A stretch of DNA of 64,000 bases from Trichothermofontia sichuanensis B231 (GTDB taxonomy: Bacteria; Cyanobacteriota; Cyanobacteriia; B231). The translations under genes and the position numbers were made by a program. Of the stretch, positions 1-8,200 are shown piece after piece. The DNA lies in assembly GCF_026240635.1 (NCBI RefSeq), contig NZ_CP110848.1, forward strand, positions 250,501 to 314,500, written 5' to 3'. How positions within the stretch are numbered: the first letter of the stretch is position 1; every line of letters starts with the position of its first letter. The notes below the pieces were generated by a model. It was not told where the DNA came from, searched no databases, and saw nothing but the letters and a program-made list of their open reading frames with translations.

Positions 1-1
1 T

Positions 2-301
2 TCCTTACTGATCTCTAGCTACGGTTGTTGCCTGCTGAATCTACCGACGATCGCGCCGGCGATCGCACCGTTAACGTTACCACCGCCGGAAGAGGTGCCA
101 GAGGAAGTCCTACGCACGGAAATGATTACCGATGTGCGATCGCCGCTTACCGGAGAACCCATGAGCGCCGCCGATTATGCCGAATTCGAGGCCCAACAGC
201 AGGAAAATCCCCATCCCGAACTCAGTCTCCCCTCGCAAGCCCGACATATTATCTTCCTCCTCCAACTACGGCAGGCCCTGCGATCGATCTTGCCTTTTTA
301 G
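2..301 (+). CDS. C-terminal part of an unidentified protein (cut by window edge)
   Basis: The frame beginning at base 2 is open from the window edge to the stop at 299-301, so this is the last 99 codons of a gene that starts outside. It begins with a hydrophobic stretch containing a Cys-Cys pair, then a Pro/Glu-rich linker, then an acidic segment (EVLRTEMITDVRSPLTGEP) and a basic-hydrophobic tail ending in ILPF. The hydrophobic Cys-containing start could be part of a signal or lipoprotein segment, but the true N-terminus is not visible. I do not recognise the family. It converges with the hydrolase gene that ends at 371. A shorter start (GTG near 95) is possible, but the open frame to the edge favours a truncated longer gene. 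Confidence 0.55.
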   Translation, partial: SLLISSYGCCLLNLPTIAPAIAPLTLPPPEEVPEEVLRTEMITDVRSPLTGEPMSAADYAEFEAQQQENPHPELSLPSQARHIIFLLQLRQALRSILPF

Positions 302-370
302 CACTTTTAGGAGGGATTTGGAATCCTATCAGTTGGCTCATGTCTATCTTTCAATGGAATCTTTCCCTAC

Positions 371-1297
371 TTACGCCTGTGCAAACCAGTCGATGAGGGC
401 TTGATTCACGGCATCGGGACATTCGTCATATAAACAATGCCCCACCGCCCCAAAGGTTTGTAGGGTTAACTGGGGAGACAGGGGCAACCACTGACGGGCT
501 AACTTCAGGGGCACCACCCGATCGTGCTCTCCCCACAACAGCAAGGTAGGGCGGCTGAGTTGGGGCAACAGGGTTTGCAAACGAGGACTATAGTCCGATT
601 GCGTGCTGGAACGGACGAGCCAACAAAATGCACGGGCAACACCCCGATCGCGCAGGGGGGTGGTATAAATGTCCAACACGGTGGCATCCACACGACTGGG
701 GTCATGGTAGGCCATCTGGAGGCCAGACCGGATAAAACTAGGACGGCGGATCATCTGGAAGAGGGGTTTGAGCAACACCGGTGAGGCAAATATCCCTTCG
801 ATCGCCCCCACCAGCGGGACTGCCCAGGGGGGCAGGGCCTCCTGACGGGCTGCCGGCAGGGTGAACAGGGCCAGCGATCGCACCATTTCCGGCTGGGTAA
901 CCGCTGTCGCCACTGCCACCAGGGCACCGAGGGAATGCCCCACCAGGAATACGGGCTGGCCGATCCAAGTTTGCCAGAACTCATAGACCTGCGTCGCCCA
1001 CAGATCCACACCATAGGCGGTTGCAGCTTTGCTGGAAGCCCCAAACCCCAAAAAATCCAGAGCATAGACCGGATGGGTTTGGGCGATCGCGGGCAGGTTA
1101 GAGCGCCATTGACCGATCGCCGCACCAAAGCCATGTAAAAACAGGACCGGTACCGCATTCGCCGTCGGTCTGGCTGGACGCAGAAACGTATACCGAACTC
1201 GCCACCCGCGCCAGAGCCAATCCCGTTGGTAGCCGAGGGGCGGGGGAGTCAGACCAACGCCTCCAGAGAAAGAGGTTTCGCATGCTGTCATCGTCAT
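371..1297 (-). CDS. Alpha/beta-hydrolase fold protein
   Basis: A 308-residue protein of the alpha/beta-hydrolase superfamily. The oxyanion-hole segment FLHGFG lies near residue 53. The nucleophile elbow G-H-S-L-G places Ser122 as nucleophile. Asp259 (in GEHDRVVP) and His287 (in VGHCLYDE) complete the triad, all at the usual spacing, so the enzyme looks active. The layout, with a cap region between about 140 and 230, resembles cyanobacterial and plant hydrolases annotated as pheophytinase-like or epoxide-hydrolase-like, but the substrate cannot be deduced. No signal peptide is seen, so it is probably cytoplasmic. The ATG at 1297 is the first in frame. The gene is monocistronic, with a 500-bp repeat-rich gap upstream. 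Confidence 0.85.
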   Translation of the reverse strand: MTMTACETSFSGGVGLTPPPLGYQRDWLWRGWRVRYTFLRPARPTANAVPVLFLHGFGAAIGQWRSNLPAIAQTHPVYALDFLGFGASSKAATAYGVDLWATQVYEFWQTWIGQPVFLVGHSLGALVAVATAVTQPEMVRSLALFTLPAARQEALPPWAVPLVGAIEGIFASPVLLKPLFQMIRRPSFIRSGLQMAYHDPSRVDATVLDIYTTPLRDRGVARAFCWLVRSSTQSDYSPRLQTLLPQLSRPTLLLWGEHDRVVPLKLARQWLPLSPQLTLQTFGAVGHCLYDECPDAVNQALIDWFAQA

Positions 1298-1476
1298 ACT
1301 ATCAATGCTATATCAATGCTCACTAATCCCGGTTATGCCGAAATCTCAGCTATGCCGATGTTGTGCAGCTACGGGGCAGAGCATTGCGATTTGACCATTG
1401 CCCCCTGGTTGACTGACAAAGCTTTTCGCCTTTTACGAGGGGAGAGGAGAGAGAATAGAGGAGAGAGAATAGAGAT

Positions 1477-1652
1477 ACAGCCTTGACCTAATTTACTCAG
1501 TACACCGTTAAGGTTTGGATCTGGATCCGACCAGCAGCCCTCATCCCCCAACCCCTTCTCCCAAGTGGGGAGAAGGGGAGCCGGATTTGCCAGTCCCTCT
1601 CCCGCTCTGGGAGAGGGATTTAGGGTGAGGGCCGCACCCGCGGGTTGCACCC
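1477..1652. repeat. Family A MITE-like repeat, copy with variant left end
   Basis: This occupies most of the 1298-1794 gap. The core is two stem-loops: a CCCTTCTCCC / GGGAGAAGGGG pair, then CCCTCTCCC / GGGAGAGGG followed by TTTAGGGTGAGGGCCGCAC. The same core recurs at 2906-3057, 4541-4709 and 32511-32654. The left 60 bp (ACAGCCTT.ACCTAATTTA then CAGTACACC.TTAAGGTTT) is shared only with the copy at 4541. The gap also holds a purine-rich tandem repeat of AGAGAATAGAGG type at about 1440-1475 and a decayed repeat end near 1750-1785. No gene is visible in the gap. Confidence 0.7.
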
Positions 1653-1794
1653 ATTCTACCCGGGTAAAACTGTACTTTATGATTGAGGTAAAGGCTGGAG
1701 TCACTCAGTTGCCCTCACTTCTCACTGCTCTATCCTCACTTCTAAATTAAGGGTGAGGACTGCAAAAGTGGGGCTGCATCTGCTATCGGGTGCC

Positions 1795-2571
1795 TTATGC
1801 CTCTAGTTCTAGCAGGTGAGGGGGAACCGTGACCAGGGATTCAAAGGCAGGCTTGGCGAAATAGAAGCCTTGGAAAAGGTGAATCCCCATTGCCCGTAGG
1901 GTCTGCAATTCGGCCTGACTCTCAACGCCCTCGGCAATGACATCACAGGCAATTTCTCGGCAAACGTGCATAATCCCAAGGACGATCGCTCGTCGCACCT
2001 GATCTTCATCAATATTCCGAATAATCGCCATATCTAGCTTGATAATATCTGGCTGAAATTCGGCCAGTAGGTTAAGACCCGAATAGCCTGCACCAAAATC
2101 ATCGATCGCAGTCTTAAAACCTAGCTTTTTATAGGCGGAAAAAATGCGATTGAGGTGTTCACGATCGCTAACCTTTTCGCCCTCTGTGACCTCAAAAATG
2201 ATGCGATTGGCCGGAAAGCCGTATTCCTGAGATGCTTTGATCGTTGTGCGAATACAGGTTTCGGCTTGATACACAGCATTGGGCAGAAAATTAATCGATA
2301 GATAGGTATCCATCCCCAACTGGGCTGCCAGTTGAATCGCCTTCACCCGACAGGCTTGATCAAAGCGATAGCGGTTTTCCTCATTGATCTGGGTCAGAAT
2401 AGAACTCGCCGGTTCGTTTGCTATCCCCCGGACTAACGCCTCATAGGCGAAAATTTGCCTGGTCTGCACATCCACGATCGGCTGGAAGGCCATGCTGAAG
2501 TCAAAACCTAAATCAAGCTGATGACTACACCCCTGACAATCAGGAGTTAAAGACTGTGTATGCGTGACCAT
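1795..2571 (-). CDS. Stand-alone EAL-domain protein, probable c-di-GMP phosphodiesterase
   Basis: A 258-residue protein that is almost entirely one EAL domain, the family that hydrolyses cyclic di-GMP to pGpG. The catalytic and metal-binding set is present: E44-A45-L46, N94 in INFLPN, E127 in EVTE, D157-D158 in the DDFGAG loop, K178 in KLD, and E214 in EGVE. It is therefore expected to be active and not merely a c-di-GMP sensor. The N-terminal 20 residues carry a CxxC pair (C12, C15) ahead of the domain. This could bind a metal or sense redox state; that is inference. No GGDEF, receiver or membrane segment is present. c-di-GMP controls motility and exopolysaccharide in many bacteria, which fits the hps genes that begin 2.7 kb away. 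Confidence 0.88.
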   Translation of the reverse strand: MVTHTQSLTPDCQGCSHQLDLGFDFSMAFQPIVDVQTRQIFAYEALVRGIANEPASSILTQINEENRYRFDQACRVKAIQLAAQLGMDTYLSINFLPNAVYQAETCIRTTIKASQEYGFPANRIIFEVTEGEKVSDREHLNRIFSAYKKLGFKTAIDDFGAGYSGLNLLAEFQPDIIKLDMAIIRNIDEDQVRRAIVLGIMHVCREIACDVIAEGVESQAELQTLRAMGIHLFQGFYFAKPAFESLVTVPPHLLELEA

Positions 2572-2619
2572 AGTGAAATTTCCTATACATCCCCAAAATA
2601 CCCTGAAAATAATCTGTTC

Positions 2620-2675
2620 TGGTACAGTAAACCTAAATGTTGCAACGTTGGTAGTAACGACTTGAGTTATTGTCG
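2620..2675. repeat. Family D dispersed repeat (GGTACAGTAAAC ... GTAGTNACGACTT)
   Basis: A segment with GGTACAGTAAAC, then GCAACGTTGGTAGTAACGAC, then GAGTTATTGTCG. It is matched by 38602-38695, where the GTAGTGACGACTTTAG unit occurs twice in slightly different forms. It lies 50 bp upstream of the EAL gene start. The function is unknown. It resembles short interspersed repeats common in filamentous cyanobacteria. Confidence 0.5.
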
Positions 2676-2905
2676 GCTAATGCCTGCCCTACAAGCCGTT
2701 CAGAATTTACTTTCTGGGCTACGAGGGTATCTCCCAGCAAGAACCGTGTAGATCACGATCGTACCCTCAGTGAGCGTATGCCAGGACGGTACAAACGAGA
2801 GCCGAAATTATACCCAGAGATTATCCGTCAATATCCCGCCAACCTTCCGTAAAAATTCCGGGCCACAGTATGCGCGTGCAGATAGAGCAGGGATAGGTCT
2901 AGGCT

Positions 2906-3057
2906 GGGAGCATCTCAGTTGGGCAAGATGCAACCCTCATCCTCTAACCCCTTCTTCCAAGTGGGGAGAAGGGGAGCCAGATTTTCAAGTCCCTCTCCTG
3001 TTCTGGGAGAGGAATTTAGGGTGAGGGCCGCACAAGTGAGATCAAGTGAGATGCACC
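2906..3057. repeat. Family A MITE-like repeat with terminal inverted repeats
   Basis: The left end GGGAGCATCTCAGTTG is inverted at the right end as CAAGTGAGATGCACC. Between them is the double stem-loop core of family A. The right end carries an extra tandem copy of CAAGTGAGAT (3033-3052). The rest of the 2572-3267 gap holds no recognisable gene. Its last 80 bp are AT-rich and lead into the glycosyltransferase gene, so they probably contain its promoter. Confidence 0.7.
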
Positions 3058-3267
3058 TTCTGGGCCAACGTTAAGATAATGGCGAGATCATGAATGCCCC
3101 AAGCAGTGCTAGGAAGTCTGAAGGATAGCAGCGGCTGTCGCGATCGTGGCTCCCCCTGTTCAGAACCCAGTCCGTCCTCTATTATGGGATACGCCGGACA
3201 AAAGGTTACGTTTTTTATCCTTTATTTAAGGTGTTTATCTCCCTGACGTTTATCTTCCTCAGGTTCT

Positions 3268-4086
3268 ATGTCAAGTTTTACCGCTGTTGCTATTCCCCCT
3301 GAGCCGCTGGCAGTGGCCTCTGTGCTCGGCTTGCCGGTTCATCTTGCGGCTGACTATGGACGATGGCTGGGGGCCTGTCTCAAGGCGGGCCAAGGGGCGC
3401 ATGTGGTCACGCTCAATGCTGAGATGACGATGCAGGCGGCCCAAGATCCCCAACTGGCTGCTATTATTCGTCGGGCGGATCTGGTGGTTCCCGATGGGGC
3501 TGGGGTGGTTTTCCATTTGCGCCTGCGTGGGCAACGGATACAGCGTACCCCTGGCATTGAACTGGCAGCGAATTTCCTTCGGCAGGTGGGCCACTGGCAA
3601 CGCGAGACCCCCGCTCGCCGGGATGGCCACAGTGCCTATCCGATCGTATTCTATGGCGGGAAACCGGGGACAGCGGCAGCGGCAGCGGCTTACTGGGAAC
3701 GTCGCGTGCCGGGGCTGACGATCGCCCTGACCCAACATGGATATCTGACTGCCGCCGAACAGGCAGCCTTTCACCAACAACTGGCCGACCTGCAACCCCG
3801 CGTGATTCTGGTGGGTTTGGGGGTACCGCGCCAAGAAGTCTGGATTGCCCAACAGCGATCGCTGTGTCCGGATGCGATCTGGATTGGCGTAGGGGGGAGC
3901 TTTGATATCTGGGCAGGGGTGAAGGCGCGGGCACCCCTGTGGTTTCGTCGCTATCATTTGGAATGGCTCTATCGCCTGTACCAGGAACCGTGGCGTTGGC
4001 GGCGGATGTTGGCCCTGCCCCAGTTTGCCCTACAATCCCTGGGGGATTATCTGGCGACTGCCGTAGCGGCGATCGTCGGGGGGTAG
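3268..4086 (+). CDS. WecG/TagA/CpsF family glycosyltransferase
   Basis: A 272-residue protein of glycosyltransferase family 26, which transfers N-acetylmannosamine or a similar sugar to a lipid-linked acceptor in capsule, teichoic acid or exopolysaccharide synthesis. Family landmarks are visible. TLNAEM (48-53) is followed by VVPDGAGVV (73-81), with Asp76 the likely catalytic residue. RTPGIEL lies near 93-99. The C-terminal half has LVGLGVPRQEVW and VGGSFDIWAG. There is no signal peptide; these enzymes act at the cytoplasmic membrane face. The gene ends 70 bp before rpmB. It lies 1.1 kb upstream of hpsA, so a role in making the secreted polysaccharide is attractive but unproven. Confidence 0.85.
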   Translation: MSSFTAVAIPPEPLAVASVLGLPVHLAADYGRWLGACLKAGQGAHVVTLNAEMTMQAAQDPQLAAIIRRADLVVPDGAGVVFHLRLRGQRIQRTPGIELAANFLRQVGHWQRETPARRDGHSAYPIVFYGGKPGTAAAAAAYWERRVPGLTIALTQHGYLTAAEQAAFHQQLADLQPRVILVGLGVPRQEVWIAQQRSLCPDAIWIGVGGSFDIWAGVKARAPLWFRRYHLEWLYRLYQEPWRWRRMLALPQFALQSLGDYLATAVAAIVGG

Positions 4087-4156
4087 GGCTGCGCAAGCAC
4101 TCCCATCTGCTGTAAAATGTTAGTTTTGCAGTCAATACGAGATTAGGATCGAACTC

Positions 4157-4393
4157 ATGGGACGCCAATGCCAGCTGACCGGGAAAAAAGCCAATAATGC
4201 CTATGCTGTTTCCCACTCGCACCGACGCACCAAGAAGCTTCAGGAAGTTAATTTGCAGTGGAAGCGGGTCTGGTGGCCGGAAGGAAAGCGCTGGGTGAAG
4301 CTCCGGATTTCTACGAAGGCGATTAAAACCCTCAACCAAAAGGGGATCACTGCCTTTGCGAAGGAGGCAGGGATTGATTTAAATCACTGTTGA
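4157..4393 (+). CDS. rpmB: 50S ribosomal protein L28
   Basis: A 78-residue basic protein with the standard L28 start [11 protein letters not shown] and the conserved HRRTKK and [15 protein letters not shown] segments. Its length is normal for cyanobacterial L28. It binds 23S rRNA in the large ribosomal subunit. The C-terminus reads GIDLNHC. An AGGA ribosome-binding sequence lies just upstream of the ATG. A 15-bp piece of its 3' end is repeated 45 bp downstream, outside the gene. Confidence 0.95.
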   Translation: MGRQCQLTGKKANNAYAVSHSHRRTKKLQEVNLQWKRVWWPEGKRWVKLRISTKAIKTLNQKGITAFAKEAGIDLNHC

Positions 4394-4432
4394 TCGTTCA
4401 AAGGAAAGCTAACCGGCATTGATTTAAATCAC
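4373..4432. repeat. Duplicated tail of rpmB
   Basis: ATTGATTTAAATCAC occurs at 4373-4387, inside the last codons of rpmB, and again at 4418-4432, beyond the stop codon. Each copy contains the palindrome GATTTAAATC. Confidence 0.6.
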
Positions 4433-4540
4433 GGCTGCGCGATCGCCGCGATAACTACAATTGCATACAGAGTCTGGGCAGGAAACCGCTGTAAGGATCC
4501 ACAAGGGGAAGTGGGAGTCTGCCTTGTTGTGTGTTTAGGT

Positions 4541-4709
4541 ACAGCCTTTACCTAATTTACCCAGTACACCATTAAGGTTTAGCTCTGAATCCGACGGGCG
4601 GCCCTCATCCCCTTCTCCCAAAAAGGGCAAAGGGGAGCCGAATTTTTAAGTCCCTCTCCCGTCCTGGGAGAGGGATTTAGGGTGAGGGCCGCACAAGTCA
4701 GGTGCACCC
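4541..4709. repeat. Family A MITE-like repeat, long-left-end variant
   Basis: It shares its left 60 bp with the copy at 1477 and its right end (GCACAAGTCAGGTGCACCCG) with the copies at 2906 and 32511, which links the two sub-types. The internal stem-loops are partly degenerate. The 4394-5256 gap contains this element and, at 4740-4840, a second region with an ACCCAAC/GTTGGGT inverted repeat. No convincing gene was seen in the gap. Confidence 0.65.
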
Positions 4710-4810
4710 GATTGGGTTTTCATTTGGGTCGGATTAGATCAAACGTCGTGTAACCCAACCAGGGTAGTGAACGTGTTGGGTGTCGCAGGGCGACGACATC
4801 AACGTACAAA

Positions 4811-4838
4811 AACGTGTGATTGGGAACGTGTGATTGGG
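4811..4838. repeat. 14-bp tandem duplication
   Basis: AACGTGTGATTGGG occurs twice in perfect tandem at 4811-4824 and 4825-4838 in the non-coding DNA upstream of hpsA. Confidence 0.6.
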
Positions 4839-5256
4839 GTGGGGGAAGCGCTCTGTTTTTTGGTGGAGCACGATCGCTTAACAAACGATTGGGGGTATCC
4901 TCTAGCCAAGATGCTCTCTTCATCAAAACTTCATTAGTGTGGGGAGTAAGCGATGGAGGGAAGCGAGATCTTATTGATGTATTTACCTTAAGGGAGAGTC
5001 GTTCCGCCAAATTTTCCGTTAACTTACGGAAAGGGGTTTGCATTTTAACGATGGCAATGTCGTATTCCTACGGGTGAAGCTCCCAGAAAGCAAATGTTAC
5101 CACTAGGGTGGTGTCCCTGGGAGGGGCTGTTGCGAGTCACCTTTTGTGAAAATTGGGTGAACTTCTGCCGAGACACCGATTCAGGTTGGAGTACCTATTG
5201 AGCTTGACTTTTTGTTAATTACTATCATTACCGCTAGCATCCGGGAAGATCGTATT

Positions 5257-8200
5257 ATGTCGAACCGCAACTCCAGGAAATCCCTATCCCCCGCCCAACC
5301 ACAGGAAATCCGGCAGCAACACTGGCTGCTACGGTTCTGGCTAATTCACTATCGTGCTTCTACTGCGTCTTCCCGATCGCCAGTGGCCACGAGCAGTGGT
5401 TTTGTGTTGCCGACGATGATTTTTGTGCTGTTGGCGACGGTAATGGTGATGGGGGCGATGATCTTCCGGTCCTATAACCGCACGACCCAGGTTTCAGGGG
5501 CACGACAACAGGCCACGATCGCCAACGCCGCAACCCCCGCGATCGAACGGGCCAAGGCCAAACTGGAGTATATGTTTACCAAGGATGCGCGGTTACCGTC
5601 AGGGCGGATTCGGGACGATCAAATTGCGGGAATTCTCCTGAATAATGGCCAGGGGGGAACGGCTATAGATCCAGTGGATCTCTACAAGCTGCCGGATGAA
5701 ACGTGGGTAACGGAGCAGCAACTTAACCTGGATTTTAATCAAGATGGCACGATCAACAATGACCAGAGAGTGCCGCTGTGGCGGTTTAATGACCCAGCGA
5801 CGAATAGCACGATCGTCTACGGTATTTTCTTTAATGTGGCTCGTCGCAATGGGACGACGTTGGTAACCAGTGTTTATGCGGATGAGACGAGCAATACCCC
5901 GGCGGGTATCGCTAAGCCCAACAGTTTGATTGTGCGTAATGGCCCGATCGCGGCGGCTCCGGCCTGCGGGGCGAGTGCCGGTGGCAGTGGTGGAGACATT
6001 CTGCCCTCAGATGGTTGGTTTAACGTTGGTTCGACCGGGAATAGCAAGCGGGCGTTTCAGGTGATGGCGATCGCGGTGCCACAAACGCTGACCGATAATA
6101 ATCCCAACAATAATCCGCCTAATCCCGCGATCGCGACGTTGCAATATCAACAGGATCGGGAAATCAAACCGGGGAATACCTACGGGGCCTGGTTCCGCTA
6201 CGACCTCGAAATTTTCCCTGGCCCGAATTTTAACTGGAATGGCCGCACCTACTCCGCGGGGAGTACCTTCATCACCTCCAATAGTGGTTTTACCTCGTAC
6301 CTCATCAGTTCTCCCCGTTCCTGCTACTATATGCCGGTGGAGAACTCGGAAATAGCCTCTGGGGGGTTGTTTGCCATTGGCTCAATGCGGGATAACAACT
6401 GGAATGCCAACACAGTGACGATTCACCTGCATCCGGGGTCGCCGGTCGATCCGGTTAATGCTGCTAATAATGGCTATGTTGTGGTCACAAATGCCAATGA
6501 TGCGGTGAACCAAACGGGCATTACGCCGATCGTCCTAGCGGCAGATCCGGTGCAAATGGTCACCCGTGATAAAACTCTGCCGCGGGGATTGGCGGATTAC
6601 GCCAGTAAGCTGGCTGGGAATTGGTCAACAAATATCCTCTCGCAGAGACAGCGGGTGGTTGTGAATAAGACGATCTGTCCGCCCTATGTGGACGATCTCT
6701 ATCGGGCGGACAACCGCTATGGGCCGAAACCGACCTATAACCGATCGGTTCAGGTCGACGGTCAATGTCAAGCCGAACCCTTTACCGAGGAACAGGGGAG
6801 TATTGCCACCGATCCGGAATTAGTTCGGGAGCAGCCGGAACCCGCTCCGAACGGTGAGCCGGGGGATCCGGCGAAGGTAGGGTTGGATGGCTACTGGGAA
6901 CGGCGGGCCATGAATGAGGGCCTGCGGATTGTGGTAGGTCAGCGGCTGGAGTTGGGGAATATGCATGGCTGGCAGTCAGCCGCCAATGCGGATGATCCTA
7001 ATGCCGATCCCCTGAATCCCCCCCCTGCCAATGCAGCTACGGGTAGCTCTATGGCGGGTCGTGAGCATGAGCAACGCCAGTGGCGCACCCTGCGGGATAA
7101 CTTGGCAGCAGTCCAGGCAATGGCGGTGTACCACACGGCTAGCAATACTCCCCAGTTCCCGATCGCCTGTGTGGCGGCAACCTCCCATCCGGGTACGCAA
7201 CAAACCATTATCAACAGCACCACGTTTACGCGTCCCCAATTCCCCGATGGTACCTTTATGGCGGCTACCACCAGTACAGGGGTTCCCAATGTGTATACGG
7301 GCTTTTTGAACGGCAATGGTACAAATGGTTGGGAGTTTAACCCCCCAGGGCCAGATGGTACGGAGGCGGGCTTCCGCACTGCGATCGACAATCCCAGTAG
7401 TCCGTTGAATAAGGCGCTGACCAACCTGGCCTATATGGCGGGCGATCCCTATGGTGCTTTCCCACCACGGCAGGATTCCTATGCCACACCGGCGACGGCG
7501 GCTGTGCCTAACCTGCCGGTTACGCATCCCTTCCCAACCCTAACAATGTGGGGGGATTTCTCGAACCTGCGTCGGATCATGAACCGGCTGAATGGGTTAC
7601 AGGGTGAGACCAATATTAACTATAACGACCTCAGCCCTGCCGACAAAACCACGCTCCATACGGCAGCCTGCACGATCCAGATGTTGGCCCATAACCTGCG
7701 GATTGAACAGGATATCTTTACTGCTGCTGGGAATATCTCCGGTGGGGAATGGACGAGCAGCTTCAACTCCGATATCAAACAGAAGCTCATAAACTTTACG
7801 CCTTCTGGGGGCAGTGCGGGGTATGGTTCGATCATAGGGAAGCGACCCAGTGATGGCACCGTCATCATCTGCAAAGATAGCAATACGGGCAACGCCCAGT
7901 GGCCAGCACCTAACAGCAGTTCGACGGATCTCTTTTTCCTTGCGGGTGATCCGGGCTGTCCATTAAAGGCTAATTTCCTCAATCCCAGTCACCCTGATTA
8001 CTTCGGTAATTACTTCAGTAAGTTCAAACTGGAGGATTGGATTGATGCCCTTGAAATTATGAAAACCTATGGGAATGCGACCCAAGCTGCTACCTATACC
8101 AAGATTATTAATGGTCTGAAGCAATCGATTGTCGGTTTGGCGGTTATTCGCGATCGTCGCCTGGGATTTAATACCACTGGCTCGATCACAGGCAATATCA

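Noticed and set aside
3464-4339. Long antisense open frame of 291 codons opposite the glycosyltransferase gene
   Set aside because: It covers a clear family 26 glycosyltransferase and rpmB on the other strand; its composition is Pro/Arg-rich shadow coding with no family motif.
4720-5043. 107-codon minus-strand frame in the gap before hpsA
   Set aside because: Its C-terminal half is translated from an inverted repeat and a tandem duplication; no start signal or recognisable domain.
5212-5256. TTG start 15 codons upstream of hpsA
   Set aside because: No ribosome-binding sequence precedes it, while GGGAAG precedes the ATG at 5257.
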